Shown here: positions 25,622 through 34,844 of the stretch, in pieces
Numbering within the stretch: position 1 is the stretch's first letter
How the letters are laid out: every line of letters begins with the position of its first letter
NCBI GenBank assembly: GCA_900543445.1
Contig: UQRC01000001.1
Location: 62,001-126,000 of the forward strand
DNA length: 64,000 nucleotides
Direction: 5' to 3'
Origin: an uncultured Lachnobacterium sp.
Lineage (GTDB): Bacteria > Bacillota > Clostridia > Lachnospirales > Lachnospiraceae
Notes under the pieces: generated by a model
The model's input: only the letters and a program-made list of their open reading frames with translations
Databases searched by the model: none
Told to the model about the DNA's origin: nothing
Translations under genes and position numbers: made by a program

Positions 25622-28354
25622 ATGAATAAAAAGTTGGTGTTGATTGACGGACACAGTATATTAAACCGCGCTTTCTTCGGATTGCCGGATCTGACGAATT
25701 CGGAAGGACTGCACACGAATGCGGTGTATGGTTTCCTTAATATTCTGTTTAAGATTCTTGAGGAGGAGAAGCCGGATTATCTGACTGTGGCATTTGACGT
25801 CCATGCACCAACTTTTCGTCATAAAATGTTTGATGCCTACAAAGGCACCCGCTCGCCGATGGATGACGCTTTGCGCCAGCAGGTTCCGCTTATGAAGGAG
25901 ATGCTGACAGCGATGGGCGTGCGTATCGTTGAGATGGAAGGCTACGAGGCGGATGACATCTTAGGCACAATCGCGGGAATGGGCGAACGGGAAGGCATGG
26001 ATGTCTCGGTCGTATCCGGAGACCGCGATCTGTTGCAGCTTGCAACGGAGCATGTCAAGATCCGAATTCCAAAGACGAAGAAGACTGGCACGGAAATCGA
26101 AGATTATCTCGCAGCAGATGTGAAGGCCCGCTATATGGTGACTCCGAAGGAGTTTATCGATGTGAAGGCACTCATGGGAGATACCGCGGATAACATTCCG
26201 GGCGTTCCGGGAATTGGCGAGAAGACGGCGACTGCACTGATTGAAAAGTACGGCAATATTGAGGCTGTACATGAGGATGCCGCCAATGTCAAGCCGCCAC
26301 GTGCATCGAAGAATATCGTGGAATTCTGGGATCAGGCAGTCCTTAGCAAGGAACTTGCAACAATCATTACTGATGTGCCGATTGAATACGACTTTGCGGA
26401 GGCAAAGCTTGATGGTGTGCAGGAGCTCTATACCGAAGAAGCTTATTTATTATGCAAGAGGTTGGAGTTTAAGAATCTTCTTGGCAGATTTGAGGTGGAT
26501 GCACCGAAGAATCAGGCACAGGAGCATTTTAAAATCGTAAGAAAGAAATCCGAAGCGGAGAAAATCTGGAAGAAAGCAGGCAACAATCCGATCGGTTATT
26601 TTATCATACCGTATGCCGCCGGAAAAGATGGAAAGCAGGAACAGGACGGACAGATGTGTCTTTTTGCGGAAGCACCGAAGAATGCGTTTGCCGGTATGGC
26701 GGTGGCGTTCTCGGAGGAAGATATCTGCCTGTTTGTGACCGGGGATGAGCTGACATCAGAAGAACTGATCGACCAGCTGATTAACAAGAGAGAGGGAAAA
26801 CTGATCGCGGCGGATCTGAAGCCGGATCTTAGATTTTTCCCGGATGTGGCGAAGGCAGATTCGTGGGATACCTGTCTTGCGTTCCGTGCGCGTTGCTTTG
26901 ACCGGACGGTGGCTGCATATCTGCTCAATCCGCTCAAGGGAGAGTATCCGTACGATGATATTGCAAAGGATTATTTGGGACTGATGGTTCCGACTAAAAC
27001 CGATTATATTGGAAAGAATGAAGCAGCGGTTGTATTGGCAGAGGATGAGCAGGCGGCGATGAACTACGCATGTTACGAGGCGTATATTGCGTGGAAGTCG
27101 TATCCTGTATTAAAAGAAGCGTTGCAGCAGCACGAGATGGAGACGCTTTTTAATGAAATTGAGATGCCGCTCGTATTTGTACTTTCTGATATGGAGCGGG
27201 AGGGCATCTGTATCGATGCGGATGCGTTAAAGGAATACGGCACAAAACTTGCCGGATCGATCGAAGAATACGAACAGAAGATCTATGAGGAAGCAGGCGA
27301 AGAGTTCAACATCAATTCGCCGAAGCAGCTTGGCGTGATCCTGTTTGAAAAGCTGCAGCTGCCGAATGGGAAGAAGACCAAGACCGGATATTCCACAGCT
27401 GCGGATGTACTTGATAAGCTTGCACCGGATTACCCGATCGTGGCGGACATCTTAGAATACCGGAAGCTTTCTAAATTAAAGTCCACGTATGCGGACGGAC
27501 TTGCCAATTTTATCGATGAGACGGGCAAGATCCATACAAGTTTTAATCAGACGATTACGGCAACCGGAAGACTAAGCAGCACAGATCCGAATCTGCAGAA
27601 TATTCCGATCCGTATGGAACTTGGCAAGATGATCCGTAAGGTTTTTCATCCGATGGAGGGAGACCTGTTCGTGGATTCCGATTATTCCCAGATTGAACTT
27701 CGTCTGCTTGCCCATATCTCGGGTGATGAGGGGCTGATCGAGGCGTTCCGGGAGAATCAGGATATTCACAGAAGTACGGCGTCCAAGGTGTTTGGTGTCG
27801 CTTTTGATGATGTTACGGATCTGCAGAGAAGGAATGCCAAGGCGGTCAATTTCGGAATTGTGTATGGAATCAGTGCGTTTGGATTAAGTCAGGATCTCAA
27901 TATTCCGCAGAAGGAAGCACAGGGATTTATCGACAGTTACTTTGCAACGTATCCGAAGATCAAGGAATTCCTGGATCAGACGGTTGCACAAGCGAAGGAG
28001 TGCGGATTTACAAGAACACTCTTTGGAAGAATCCGCCCGATTCCGGAACTGTCATCGAGCAATTTTATGCAGCGTCAGTTCGGGGAGCGTGTGGCAATGA
28101 ATGCACCGATTCAGGGTACAGCGGCAGATATTATCAAGATCGCGATGATTCGCGTGCATGACCGGCTGATCCGGGAAGGATACAAGTCAAGGCTGATCCT
28201 GCAAGTGCACGATGAATTGTTGATCGAGACGGCGGAGTCGGAGAAGGATGCAGTGATCGCTTTGCTCGAGGAGGAGATGCGGCAGGCTGCGGATCTTAAG
28301 GTAGAACTTGCGGTAGGAACTGAATGTGGCTATAACTGGTACGATGCGCATTGA
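25622..28354 (+). CDS. polA: DNA polymerase I
   Basis: This enzyme fills gaps and removes RNA primers during replication and repair. Of its 910 aa, residues about 1-290 are the 5'-3' exonuclease, with GYEADDILG and the GVPGIGEKTA helix-hairpin-helix. Residues about 300-510 are the 3'-5' exonuclease fold, but the first DxE metal motif is missing (the strand reads VAFSEEDICL), so proofreading is probably lost as in Bacillus and Taq enzymes. The polymerase domain has motif A DSDYSQIELR, motif B RRNAKAVNFGIVYG and motif C QVHDELL. Ribosome site AAAGGAG. coaE follows closely. Confidence 0.96.
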   Translation: MNKKLVLIDGHSILNRAFFGLPDLTNSEGLHTNAVYGFLNILFKILEEEKPDYLTVAFDVHAPTFRHKMFDAYKGTRSPMDDALRQQVPLMKEMLTAMGVRIVEMEGYEADDILGTIAGMGEREGMDVSVVSGDRDLLQLATEHVKIRIPKTKKTGTEIEDYLAADVKARYMVTPKEFIDVKALMGDTADNIPGVPGIGEKTATALIEKYGNIEAVHEDAANVKPPRASKNIVEFWDQAVLSKELATIITDVPIEYDFAEAKLDGVQELYTEEAYLLCKRLEFKNLLGRFEVDAPKNQAQEHFKIVRKKSEAEKIWKKAGNNPIGYFIIPYAAGKDGKQEQDGQMCLFAEAPKNAFAGMAVAFSEEDICLFVTGDELTSEELIDQLINKREGKLIAADLKPDLRFFPDVAKADSWDTCLAFRARCFDRTVAAYLLNPLKGEYPYDDIAKDYLGLMVPTKTDYIGKNEAAVVLAEDEQAAMNYACYEAYIAWKSYPVLKEALQQHEMETLFNEIEMPLVFVLSDMEREGICIDADALKEYGTKLAGSIEEYEQKIYEEAGEEFNINSPKQLGVILFEKLQLPNGKKTKTGYSTAADVLDKLAPDYPIVADILEYRKLSKLKSTYADGLANFIDETGKIHTSFNQTITATGRLSSTDPNLQNIPIRMELGKMIRKVFHPMEGDLFVDSDYSQIELRLLAHISGDEGLIEAFRENQDIHRSTASKVFGVAFDDVTDLQRRNAKAVNFGIVYGISAFGLSQDLNIPQKEAQGFIDSYFATYPKIKEFLDQTVAQAKECGFTRTLFGRIRPIPELSSSNFMQRQFGERVAMNAPIQGTAADIIKIAMIRVHDRLIREGYKSRLILQVHDELLIETAESEKDAVIALLEEEMRQAADLKVELAVGTECGYNWYDAH

Positions 28355-28430
28355 TCGCACGATAAGTGGGATGTGACTTGGCAGCGGATGCAAGGTGTTT
28401 CCTGTGTCTGCTTTGCGCACAGGGAATGTG

Positions 28431-29051
28431 ATGGAGAAGAGATTGATGAAATTCATAGGAATTACCGGCGGAGTCGGAGCCGGAAAATCAAAAATACTGG
28501 ATTATCTTGCAGGGAAGCCAAATGTTCGTGTGATGCTTGCAGATGAGATCGCACATGATCTGATGGAGCCTGGAACGGATTGTTATGAGCGTTTGCGGGA
28601 ACGCTTTGGAAACGAAGATATTTATTGTGAGGACGGGCATTTTGACCGGCTGAAACTGGCTTCGGTCATCTTTTCTGATGAGGATAAAAGGGAACAATTA
28701 AACGCAATTGTGCATCCGGCAGTCAAGGAATATGTAAAGCAGCAGCTTCTCGAGGAACGCAGACAGGGACAGCTGCAATTGCTTGTTTTGGAAGCTGCAT
28801 TATTAATTGAAGAACATTATGATGAAATTTGTGATGAACTTTGGTATATTAATACCAGCAGAGAAAACAGAAGGGCACGTCTGAAGGAATCCAGAGGATA
28901 TTCCGACGCAAAGGTGGATCAGATTTTTGCCAGTCAGCTGAGTGAGGAAGAATATGAAAGACACTGCAAAGTGGTGATCGATAACAATGGTCTGCCGGAG
29001 CAGACTTTTGCACAGATTGACGAAGCCTTGAGGAGAGAAGCATATGAATAA
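28431..29051 (+). CDS. coaE: Dephospho-CoA kinase
   Basis: This enzyme phosphorylates dephospho-CoA in the last step of coenzyme A synthesis. A P-loop G-G-V-G-A-G-K-S lies near the N-terminus, followed by the AD-E-I-A-H block that binds the substrate and the HP motif in NAIVHPAV. I start at 28431 (M-E-K-R-L-M, preceded by AGGGA); 28446 is a possible alternative just before the conserved KFIGITGG. About 206 aa, the usual size. The stop overlaps the start of the FtsA-like gene by eight bases. Confidence 0.9.
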   Translation: MEKRLMKFIGITGGVGAGKSKILDYLAGKPNVRVMLADEIAHDLMEPGTDCYERLRERFGNEDIYCEDGHFDRLKLASVIFSDEDKREQLNAIVHPAVKEYVKQQLLEERRQGQLQLLVLEAALLIEEHYDEICDELWYINTSRENRRARLKESRGYSDAKVDQIFASQLSEEEYERHCKVVIDNNGLPEQTFAQIDEALRREAYE

Positions 29052-31116
29052 AGTATTTGGTCTGGATATCGGAACACGTAATATTGTAGGAACCGTGGGA
29101 TATCTTACCGGGGATGATGAATTTAATGTAGTGGCACAATGTGTCAGACAGCATGAGACGCGTGCAATGTTAGACGGACAGATCCATGATATCGGTCGTG
29201 TGGCGCGCACGATTTCTGTGGTCAAAAAGGAATTGGAGGATCAGATCGGAGAACCGCTTAGCGAAGTATGTATTGCGGCCGCCGGTCGTGTTTTAAAGAC
29301 GGTCACAACGCATGTGGAGTATGAGTATGCGGAGGAGACAGTGGTTTCCGCGGAGGATATCCATACACTCAATCTCCTCGGAATCGAGAGTGCGCAGGAC
29401 AAATTAAAGGAACAGAACGATACCCGCTACAAATTCTATTGTGTCGGATATTCGGTTATGAAATATTATTTAAACGATGATCTGTTTATCAGTATCGAAG
29501 GACATAAGGCCAACAAGATCGGTGAGGACGTGATTGTGACATTCCTGCCGGAGGATGTTGTTGACGGATTGTATTCGGCAGTCGGCCAGGCAGGATTGAC
29601 GGTTGCCAATATGACACTCGAACCAATTGCTGCGATCAATGTTGCCATCCCGGAGAATTTCAGAATGCTCAATATCGCCTTGGTTGATGTAGGAGCAGGA
29701 ACTTCGGATATCTCGATCACCAGAGAGGGAAGCATTATTGCCTATGGTATGATTCCTTATGCCGGTGATGAATTAACAGAGCTGATCGTGCAGCATTTCC
29801 TTGTTGATTTCAAGACAGCGGAGGCGATGAAGCTGGCTTCGACGACTGATCGTGAGGTAACGTATGAGGATATTATGAGTATTTCTCATACGATTCCTGC
29901 AGACGAAATCTGGGATCTGGTACAACCAACGGTCGATAAGATTACGACGGAGGTCGCTGCCAAGATCAAGGAACTCAACGGAGACAAGACGGTTAGCGCC
30001 TGCTTCGTTGTCGGAGGCGGCGGTAAAATTCATGGATTTACCGAGGCACTTGCCGAGAAGCTTGAGCTTCCGGCGGAGCGTGTCGCTTTGCGTGGAGAGG
30101 AAGTCTTAAAGGAAGTTAACTTTGAGCAGGAGGATATCAAGAAGGATCCGCTTCTTGTTACGCCGATCGGTATCTGCCTGAATTACTATGAGCAGAAGAA
30201 TAATTTCATTATGGTTCGTTTTAACGGCGAACGCCTGAAACTGTATGATAACAATCGTCTGACGATCGTTGATGCGGCTTTGCAGGCGGGATTCCCGAAT
30301 GATCAGTTATTCCCGAAGCGCGGTACGCCGATCAACTTTACGGTGAATGGCGCGGCAAGGATTGCCCGTGGAGAAGCAGGAGAGCCTGCAATCGTGACGT
30401 TAAACGGAGATCCGGCGAACATCAATACATCGCTCGTGCCAAACTGCGAGATTACGATCGAGCCGTCCACTGCCGGTGAGGATGCGGTCTACACGGTAGG
30501 TCAGCTGGAGGAGTATCATGAGGCAAATATTACGGTGTACGTGAACGGAAAGATGATTGTCTGTCCGAAGTTTGTACAGGTTAACGGAAGTCTTGAGCCG
30601 GCTTCTTATGAGATCAAGGAAGGCGATGAAATCGAGACACGCAACTATTATACCGTGGGACAGGTTGCGGAATTCATGGATGTGGAAGTCGATCACGACC
30701 ATGATATTTTGGTGAACAACCGCGTGGGTGACTTCGATACGCTGGTCTATGATAATTTTACGATTGACTGGACGGTTCTCTCCTTTGGGGTTGCGCCGGA
30801 GAGTGAGAATCGGTATAATGCAACAGAAGGCACTGCAGAAGAAGTGTCTGACGATACGGCTGAGAAGCAGGAAGAGGCTGCACCGGAGAGTGTAACGGAT
30901 ACGCAGAATAATATTGTGGTTACCGTCAATGGGGAAGCCGTCGAGATGATGGGAAAAGAATCATACATCTTCGTTGATATCTTTGACCGCATTACGTTTG
31001 ATCTGACGGCCGGAAAGGGACGCGCGATCGCTACGTTGATCAACGGTGAGGAGGCAGAGTTTTCGCAGCCGCTCCACGACGGAGACCGTATCGATTTATA
31101 CTGGAAAGAGAATTAA
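29044..31116 (+). CDS. FtsA/PilM-like actin-fold ATPase with long C-terminal extension
   Basis: Residues about 1-390 are an actin-fold domain: phosphate-1 motif FGLDIGTRN (residues 5-13), phosphate-2 VDVGAGTSDIS near 213, and adenosine motif VVGGGGKIHGF near 323. This matches FtsA of the cell-division ring or PilM of pilus assembly. Typical FtsA has 410-450 residues; here another 300 follow, rich in beta strands, with at least three similar segments built around V-T-V-N-G or V-Y-V-N-G and an acidic linker near residues 590-620. The short amphipathic membrane helix usual at the end of FtsA is not obvious. It overlaps coaE and touches the MBL gene, so it is in the polA-coaE operon. Its exact role is open. 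Confidence 0.75.
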   Translation: MNKVFGLDIGTRNIVGTVGYLTGDDEFNVVAQCVRQHETRAMLDGQIHDIGRVARTISVVKKELEDQIGEPLSEVCIAAAGRVLKTVTTHVEYEYAEETVVSAEDIHTLNLLGIESAQDKLKEQNDTRYKFYCVGYSVMKYYLNDDLFISIEGHKANKIGEDVIVTFLPEDVVDGLYSAVGQAGLTVANMTLEPIAAINVAIPENFRMLNIALVDVGAGTSDISITREGSIIAYGMIPYAGDELTELIVQHFLVDFKTAEAMKLASTTDREVTYEDIMSISHTIPADEIWDLVQPTVDKITTEVAAKIKELNGDKTVSACFVVGGGGKIHGFTEALAEKLELPAERVALRGEEVLKEVNFEQEDIKKDPLLVTPIGICLNYYEQKNNFIMVRFNGERLKLYDNNRLTIVDAALQAGFPNDQLFPKRGTPINFTVNGAARIARGEAGEPAIVTLNGDPANINTSLVPNCEITIEPSTAGEDAVYTVGQLEEYHEANITVYVNGKMIVCPKFVQVNGSLEPASYEIKEGDEIETRNYYTVGQVAEFMDVEVDHDHDILVNNRVGDFDTLVYDNFTIDWTVLSFGVAPESENRYNATEGTAEEVSDDTAEKQEEAAPESVTDTQNNIVVTVNGEAVEMMGKESYIFVDIFDRITFDLTAGKGRAIATLINGEEAEFSQPLHDGDRIDLYWKEN

Positions 31117-31117
31117 G

Positions 31118-31921
31118 ATGTTAGAGTTATGTAGTATTGCCAGCGGAAGCAGCGGCAATTGTATCTGTGTGGGGTCGGATGACAGCCATGTGCTGATCGA
31201 CGCTGGTATCAGCGGCAAGCGCATCGAGAATGGGCTGAATGCAATCGATCTGACCAGCAAAGATATGCAGGGAATCCTGATCACACATGAGCATATTGAT
31301 CACATTGCCGGACTTGGTGTGATGGCAAGAAGATACGGACTTCCGATGTATGCAACAGAAGGCACGATCGATGCGATCAGGCACACGTCCTCGGTTGGCA
31401 AAATCGATGAATCGCTTTTTCATGTGATCCGGCCGACGGAAGAATTTGAGATCGGTGATTTACATATTACCCCGATATCGATCTCACATGATGCGGCAGA
31501 CCCGGTCGCATATCGCATTGTAAAAGGCGATCGGAAAGTGGCGGTCGTTACGGATCTTGGAACATATGATGATGAAATTGTTTCCCAATTGCAGGAATTG
31601 GATATTCTGCTGCTGGAAGCAAACCATGATATCAATATGTTGGAAACGGGGGTGTATCCATATCCTTTAAAACGAAGGATCATGGGAGATAAGGGACATC
31701 TGTCGAACGAGCGGAGCGGGCAACTGCTCGGCGAACTTCTTCATGATAAATTCGGCACAGTGATTCTGGGCCACCTGAGCAAGGAAAATAATTACGAGGA
31801 ACTGGCTTACGAGGCGGTAAGGCTTGAGGTGACGATGGGAGAGAACCCGTATAAAGCGGATGATTTTCCGATGCTTGTAGCCAAGCGAGACAGTGTATCG
31901 CCGATTCTTCGTGCACAGTAA
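31118..31921 (+). CDS. MBL-fold metallohydrolase (YycJ/WalJ-like)
   Basis: This is a metallo-beta-lactamase-fold hydrolase. The zinc motif THEHIDHIAG is clear near residues 56-65, with later Asp (VVTDLGTYDD) and His (GHLSKENN) ligands. The N-terminal CSIASGSSGNC is characteristic of the YycJ/WalJ group, proposed to be a 5'-3' DNA exonuclease that links replication with cell-wall control. I chose the ATG at 31118, one base after the FtsA-like stop; an upstream frame overlaps that gene heavily. 267 aa. No walKR genes are beside it. Confidence 0.88.
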   Translation: MLELCSIASGSSGNCICVGSDDSHVLIDAGISGKRIENGLNAIDLTSKDMQGILITHEHIDHIAGLGVMARRYGLPMYATEGTIDAIRHTSSVGKIDESLFHVIRPTEEFEIGDLHITPISISHDAADPVAYRIVKGDRKVAVVTDLGTYDDEIVSQLQELDILLLEANHDINMLETGVYPYPLKRRIMGDKGHLSNERSGQLLGELLHDKFGTVILGHLSKENNYEELAYEAVRLEVTMGENPYKADDFPMLVAKRDSVSPILRAQ

Positions 31922-31938
31922 AAAGGAGAATAAGTACA

Positions 31939-32223
31939 ATGGAAAAGACGACTGACAAGACAATTATTACCGTTGTAGGTAAAGACACCGTAGGTATTAT
32001 CGCAAAAGTCTGCACGTATCTGGCTGAGAATGGCGTAAACATTCTTGATATCTCGCAGACGATCGTATCCGGGTACTTCAATATGATGATGATTACAGAT
32101 ATGAGTGGCGCTAAGAAGTCATTCGCTGATGTGTCAAATGAGATGGACAAGCTGGGCGAAGAGATTGGTGTAACCATCAAATGCCAGCGCGAGGAAATCT
32201 TTGAGAAAATGCACAGAATCTAA
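31939..32223 (+). CDS. ACT-domain protein (UPF0237)
   Basis: A 94-residue single ACT domain, with the GKDTVGIIAKVC and NILDISQTI strands of the family. ACT domains bind small ligands, often amino acids. This family nearly always sits next to a UPF0210 gene, as here (37 bases apart), and the two are thought to work together. AAAAGGAG precedes the ATG. The ligand is unknown. Confidence 0.9.
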   Translation: MEKTTDKTIITVVGKDTVGIIAKVCTYLAENGVNILDISQTIVSGYFNMMMITDMSGAKKSFADVSNEMDKLGEEIGVTIKCQREEIFEKMHRI

Positions 32224-32260
32224 TATGTGTCACTTGTTCACGAAGAAAAAGGAGTAAATC

Positions 32261-33625
32261 ATGATAAATATTGGAGAAGTTATTGAAACCAATGAGATGA
32301 TCGAGAAGGAGAATCTCGATGTCCGTACGATCACGCTTGGAATCAGTCTTTTGGATTGTATTGATTCTGATCTGAATCGCTTAAATGAGAATATTTACAA
32401 CAAGATTACAACCGTTGCCAGGGATCTGGTGTCGGTTGGTCAGAGTATTGAGAATAACTATTGTATTCCAATCGTCAACAAGCGTATTTCCGTGACACCG
32501 ATCGCTTTGGTCGGAGGAGCTGCCTGCAAGACCTCTGAGGATTTTATGACGATCGCGGATACACTTGACCGTGCGGCAAAGGCGGTTGGCGTGAACCTGA
32601 TCGGTGGTTATTCGGCACTTGTTTCCAAGGGAATGACGAAGGCGGATGAGCTTTTGATCCGTTCCATTCCGCAGGCACTTCATGCAACAGAGAGAGTCTG
32701 CAGTTCGGTCAATCTTGCTTCTACCAAGACTGGAATCAATATGGACGCGGTTCGTCTCATGGGAGAAATCATTTTAGAGACTGCAGAGATTTCGAAGGAC
32801 AATGATTCGGCAGACTGTATGAAGCTTGTGGTATTCTGTAACGCACCGGATGACAATCCGTTTATGGCGGGCGCCTTCCACGGTGTGACAGAAGCGGATG
32901 CAGTCATTAACGTTGGTGTCAGCGGACCGGGTGTTGTAAAGACGGCTTTGGAAAAGGTACGTGGTGAGAGTTTTGAAGTTCTCTGTGAGACGATCAAGAA
33001 GACCGCTTTCAAGGTCACACGTGTCGGACAGCTGGTAGCACAGGAAGCATCCAGAAAGCTTGGCATCCCATTCGGAATTATCGATCTCTCGCTTGCTCCG
33101 ACTCCTGCAATCGGAGACAGTGTTGCGGATATTCTCTGCGAGTGTGGACTTGAGTATGCGGGTGCACCGGGTACGACTGCAGCGCTTGCAATGTTAAATG
33201 ATCAGGTAAAGAAGGGCGGCGTTATGGCTTCTTCTTATGTCGGCGGACTCAGCGGTGCTTTCATTCCGGTCAGTGAAGATCAGGGTATGATCAACGCGGT
33301 AGAGGCAAATGCCATCACGCTTGAGAAGCTGGAGGCAATGACCTGCGTATGCTCCGTAGGTCTTGATATGATCGCGATTCCTGGAGATACGAAGGCAACA
33401 ACCATCTCCGGTATGATCGCCGATGAGATGGCGCTTGGTATGGTAAACCAGAAGACAACCGCTGCGCGTCTGATTCCGGCAATCGGCAAAGGCGTTGGTG
33501 ATAAGGTAGAATTTGGCGGACTGTTCGGATATGCACCGGTTATGCCGGTCAACCCGTATTCCTGCGATGACTTTATCAACCGCAAGGGAAGAATTCCGGC
33601 ACCGATCCATTCGTTTAAGAACTAA
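32261..33625 (+). CDS. UPF0210 / PFL family protein
   Basis: A conserved cytoplasmic protein of 454 aa. The family is related in structure to glycyl-radical (pyruvate formate-lyase-like) folds but lacks a proven reaction. Recognisable blocks are [13 protein letters not shown] near the N-terminus, [12 protein letters not shown] in the middle, and the Gly-rich ending [13 protein letters not shown]. It is paired with the ACT protein upstream and preceded by AAAAAGGAG. The function is unknown. The pairing suggests metabolite-controlled activity. Confidence 0.9.
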   Translation: MINIGEVIETNEMIEKENLDVRTITLGISLLDCIDSDLNRLNENIYNKITTVARDLVSVGQSIENNYCIPIVNKRISVTPIALVGGAACKTSEDFMTIADTLDRAAKAVGVNLIGGYSALVSKGMTKADELLIRSIPQALHATERVCSSVNLASTKTGINMDAVRLMGEIILETAEISKDNDSADCMKLVVFCNAPDDNPFMAGAFHGVTEADAVINVGVSGPGVVKTALEKVRGESFEVLCETIKKTAFKVTRVGQLVAQEASRKLGIPFGIIDLSLAPTPAIGDSVADILCECGLEYAGAPGTTAALAMLNDQVKKGGVMASSYVGGLSGAFIPVSEDQGMINAVEANAITLEKLEAMTCVCSVGLDMIAIPGDTKATTISGMIADEMALGMVNQKTTAARLIPAIGKGVGDKVEFGGLFGYAPVMPVNPYSCDDFINRKGRIPAPIHSFKN

Positions 33626-33690
33626 TCAGGTGATACAGCTGCTTATAAAATATATAAGAAAAAGTGTATAAGTAACGAGGGGAAGATGCC

Positions 33691-33719
33691 TTGACAAGGC
33701 AGCATTTCCATGATTAAAT
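33691..33719 (+). promoter_or_regulatory. Promoter of the ZTP riboswitch-purine operon
   Basis: TTGACA (33691-33696) and TTAAAT (33714-33719) at 17 bases, with an extended TG before the -10. The transcript would start near 33726, right at the aptamer. TTGACA overlaps a TGCCTT/AAGGCA hairpin. Confidence 0.65.
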
Positions 33720-33721
33720 GA

Positions 33722-33976
33722 ATTTAGTTATATGACTGACGGATAAAGTGGATGAACCACGTGGAGTATAACATCGATAGTTTAAGGCTGTCGAAAGGGC
33801 AAGGTCTCTTCGAGACCTCGCAGGCGATGTTGAGCGATGTTTCAGAGAAACACCGCAGGCACCGCAGGCGATGCATCAGAGATGCACCGCATAGCCGACC
33901 GTCTGGGCACCGACAATATGGATAATGCTTTATGCATTTTCGTGTTATGGTGTGTCCGGATGTGTCGGCTTTTTTA
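33722..33976 (+). ncRNA. ZTP (pfl-type) riboswitch with terminator platform
   Basis: The class senses ZTP/ZMP, which build up when 10-formyl-folate is short, and turns on purine and folate genes. P1 is GTTATA (33727-33732) with TATAAC (33767-33772). P2 is GTGG/CCAC with a 5-base loop. The conserved GACGG in the P1-P2 junction (33738-33742) pairs with CCGTC (33899-33903), forming the known pseudoknot, next to the conserved CTGGGCA. The linker between the two halves is about 120 bases, longer than usual. The terminator is AGCCGAC (33893-33899) with GTCGGCT (33964-33970) and six T residues. Its 5' arm overlaps the P3 strand, so ligand binding should block it. Confidence 0.85.
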
Positions 33977-34009
33977 TATTAGAGAGTGTATAGTGGAAGG
34001 AGAATTCAA

Positions 34010-34723
34010 ATGCAGAAAGTAGCTCTTAGTAAGGAACTTGGCGCAACAACTTACCCGGGAAGAGGAATCGTGATCGGACGCACAAAGGATGGCAAGAAGG
34101 CAGTGACTGCGTATTTTATCATGGGACGCAGCGCGAACAGCCGTAATCGTGTGTTTGTAGAGGACGGAGAGGGAATCCGTACACAGGCATTTGATCCGAG
34201 CAAGCTTGAGGATCCAAGTCTGATCATTTATGCACCGGTTCGTGTACTTGGCAACAAGACGATCGTGACAAATGGAGACCAGACGGATACGATCTATGAG
34301 CTGATGGACAAGCAGCAGACATTCGAGCAGGCGCTCCGCACCAGAGAGTTTGAGCCGGATGCTCCAAACTATACACCTCGTATTTCCGGAATCATGCATA
34401 TTGATAATGGAGAGTTCAATTATGCGATGTCTATTTTAAAAAGCAATAATGGTAATCCGGATGCCTGCAACCGCTATACATTCGCATATTCAAATCCGGT
34501 AGCAGGTGAGGGACACTTCATTCACACTTATATGGGAGATGGAAATCCACTTCCAAGCTTTGAGGGTGAACCGACATGGGTGGATATCGAAGGAGATATT
34601 GACAGCTTCACACAGATGGTATGGGAGAACTTAAACGAGGACAATAAGGTATCGCTTTTTGTACGATTCATTGATATTGAGACCGGAAAGTATGAATCAA
34701 GAATCGTGAACAAGAATCAGTAA
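34010..34723 (+). CDS. IMP cyclohydrolase, PurO-like
   Basis: This enzyme closes the purine ring (FAICAR to IMP), the last step of purine synthesis. The 237-aa sequence resembles the IMP_cyclohyd (PurO) family first known from archaea, with an N-terminal YPGRGIVIG, then YFIMGRSANSRNR, and FTQMVWENLNEDN towards the end. I start at 34010, with GGAAGGAG seven bases upstream. It lies behind the ZTP riboswitch and before a standalone AICAR transformylase. Together they replace the usual bifunctional PurH. The call comes from motif memory and context. Confidence 0.85.
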   Translation: MQKVALSKELGATTYPGRGIVIGRTKDGKKAVTAYFIMGRSANSRNRVFVEDGEGIRTQAFDPSKLEDPSLIIYAPVRVLGNKTIVTNGDQTDTIYELMDKQQTFEQALRTREFEPDAPNYTPRISGIMHIDNGEFNYAMSILKSNNGNPDACNRYTFAYSNPVAGEGHFIHTYMGDGNPLPSFEGEPTWVDIEGDIDSFTQMVWENLNEDNKVSLFVRFIDIETGKYESRIVNKNQ

Positions 34724-34725
34724 AA

Positions 34726-34789
34726 TCGATGTATGATATGCGGCATCAATGTGCTTTATAACGTGTATGCACACATGGTATCGCATCGA
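34726..34789 (+). other. Spacer hairpin between cyclohydrolase and transformylase genes
   Basis: TCGATG (34726-34731) and CATCGA (34784-34789) bracket a loosely paired region. No T run follows, so this is more likely an RNA-processing or stability element than a terminator. Confidence 0.3.
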
Positions 34790-34844
34790 AGATACTAAAA
34801 AGTTACAGAGAAATATCAAATTAGTATAGATAAAGGAGAAAATC

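Noticed and set aside
31046..31117. Extended start of the MBL hydrolase inside the FtsA-like gene
   Set aside because: The extra residues are basic and unlike the family; the conserved protein begins at 31118.
33773..33892. Repeats with GCAGGC and GATG in the ZTP linker as a possible CRISPR or IS end
   Set aside because: They are short, imperfect and lie inside the riboswitch linker; no spacers or terminal repeats are present.
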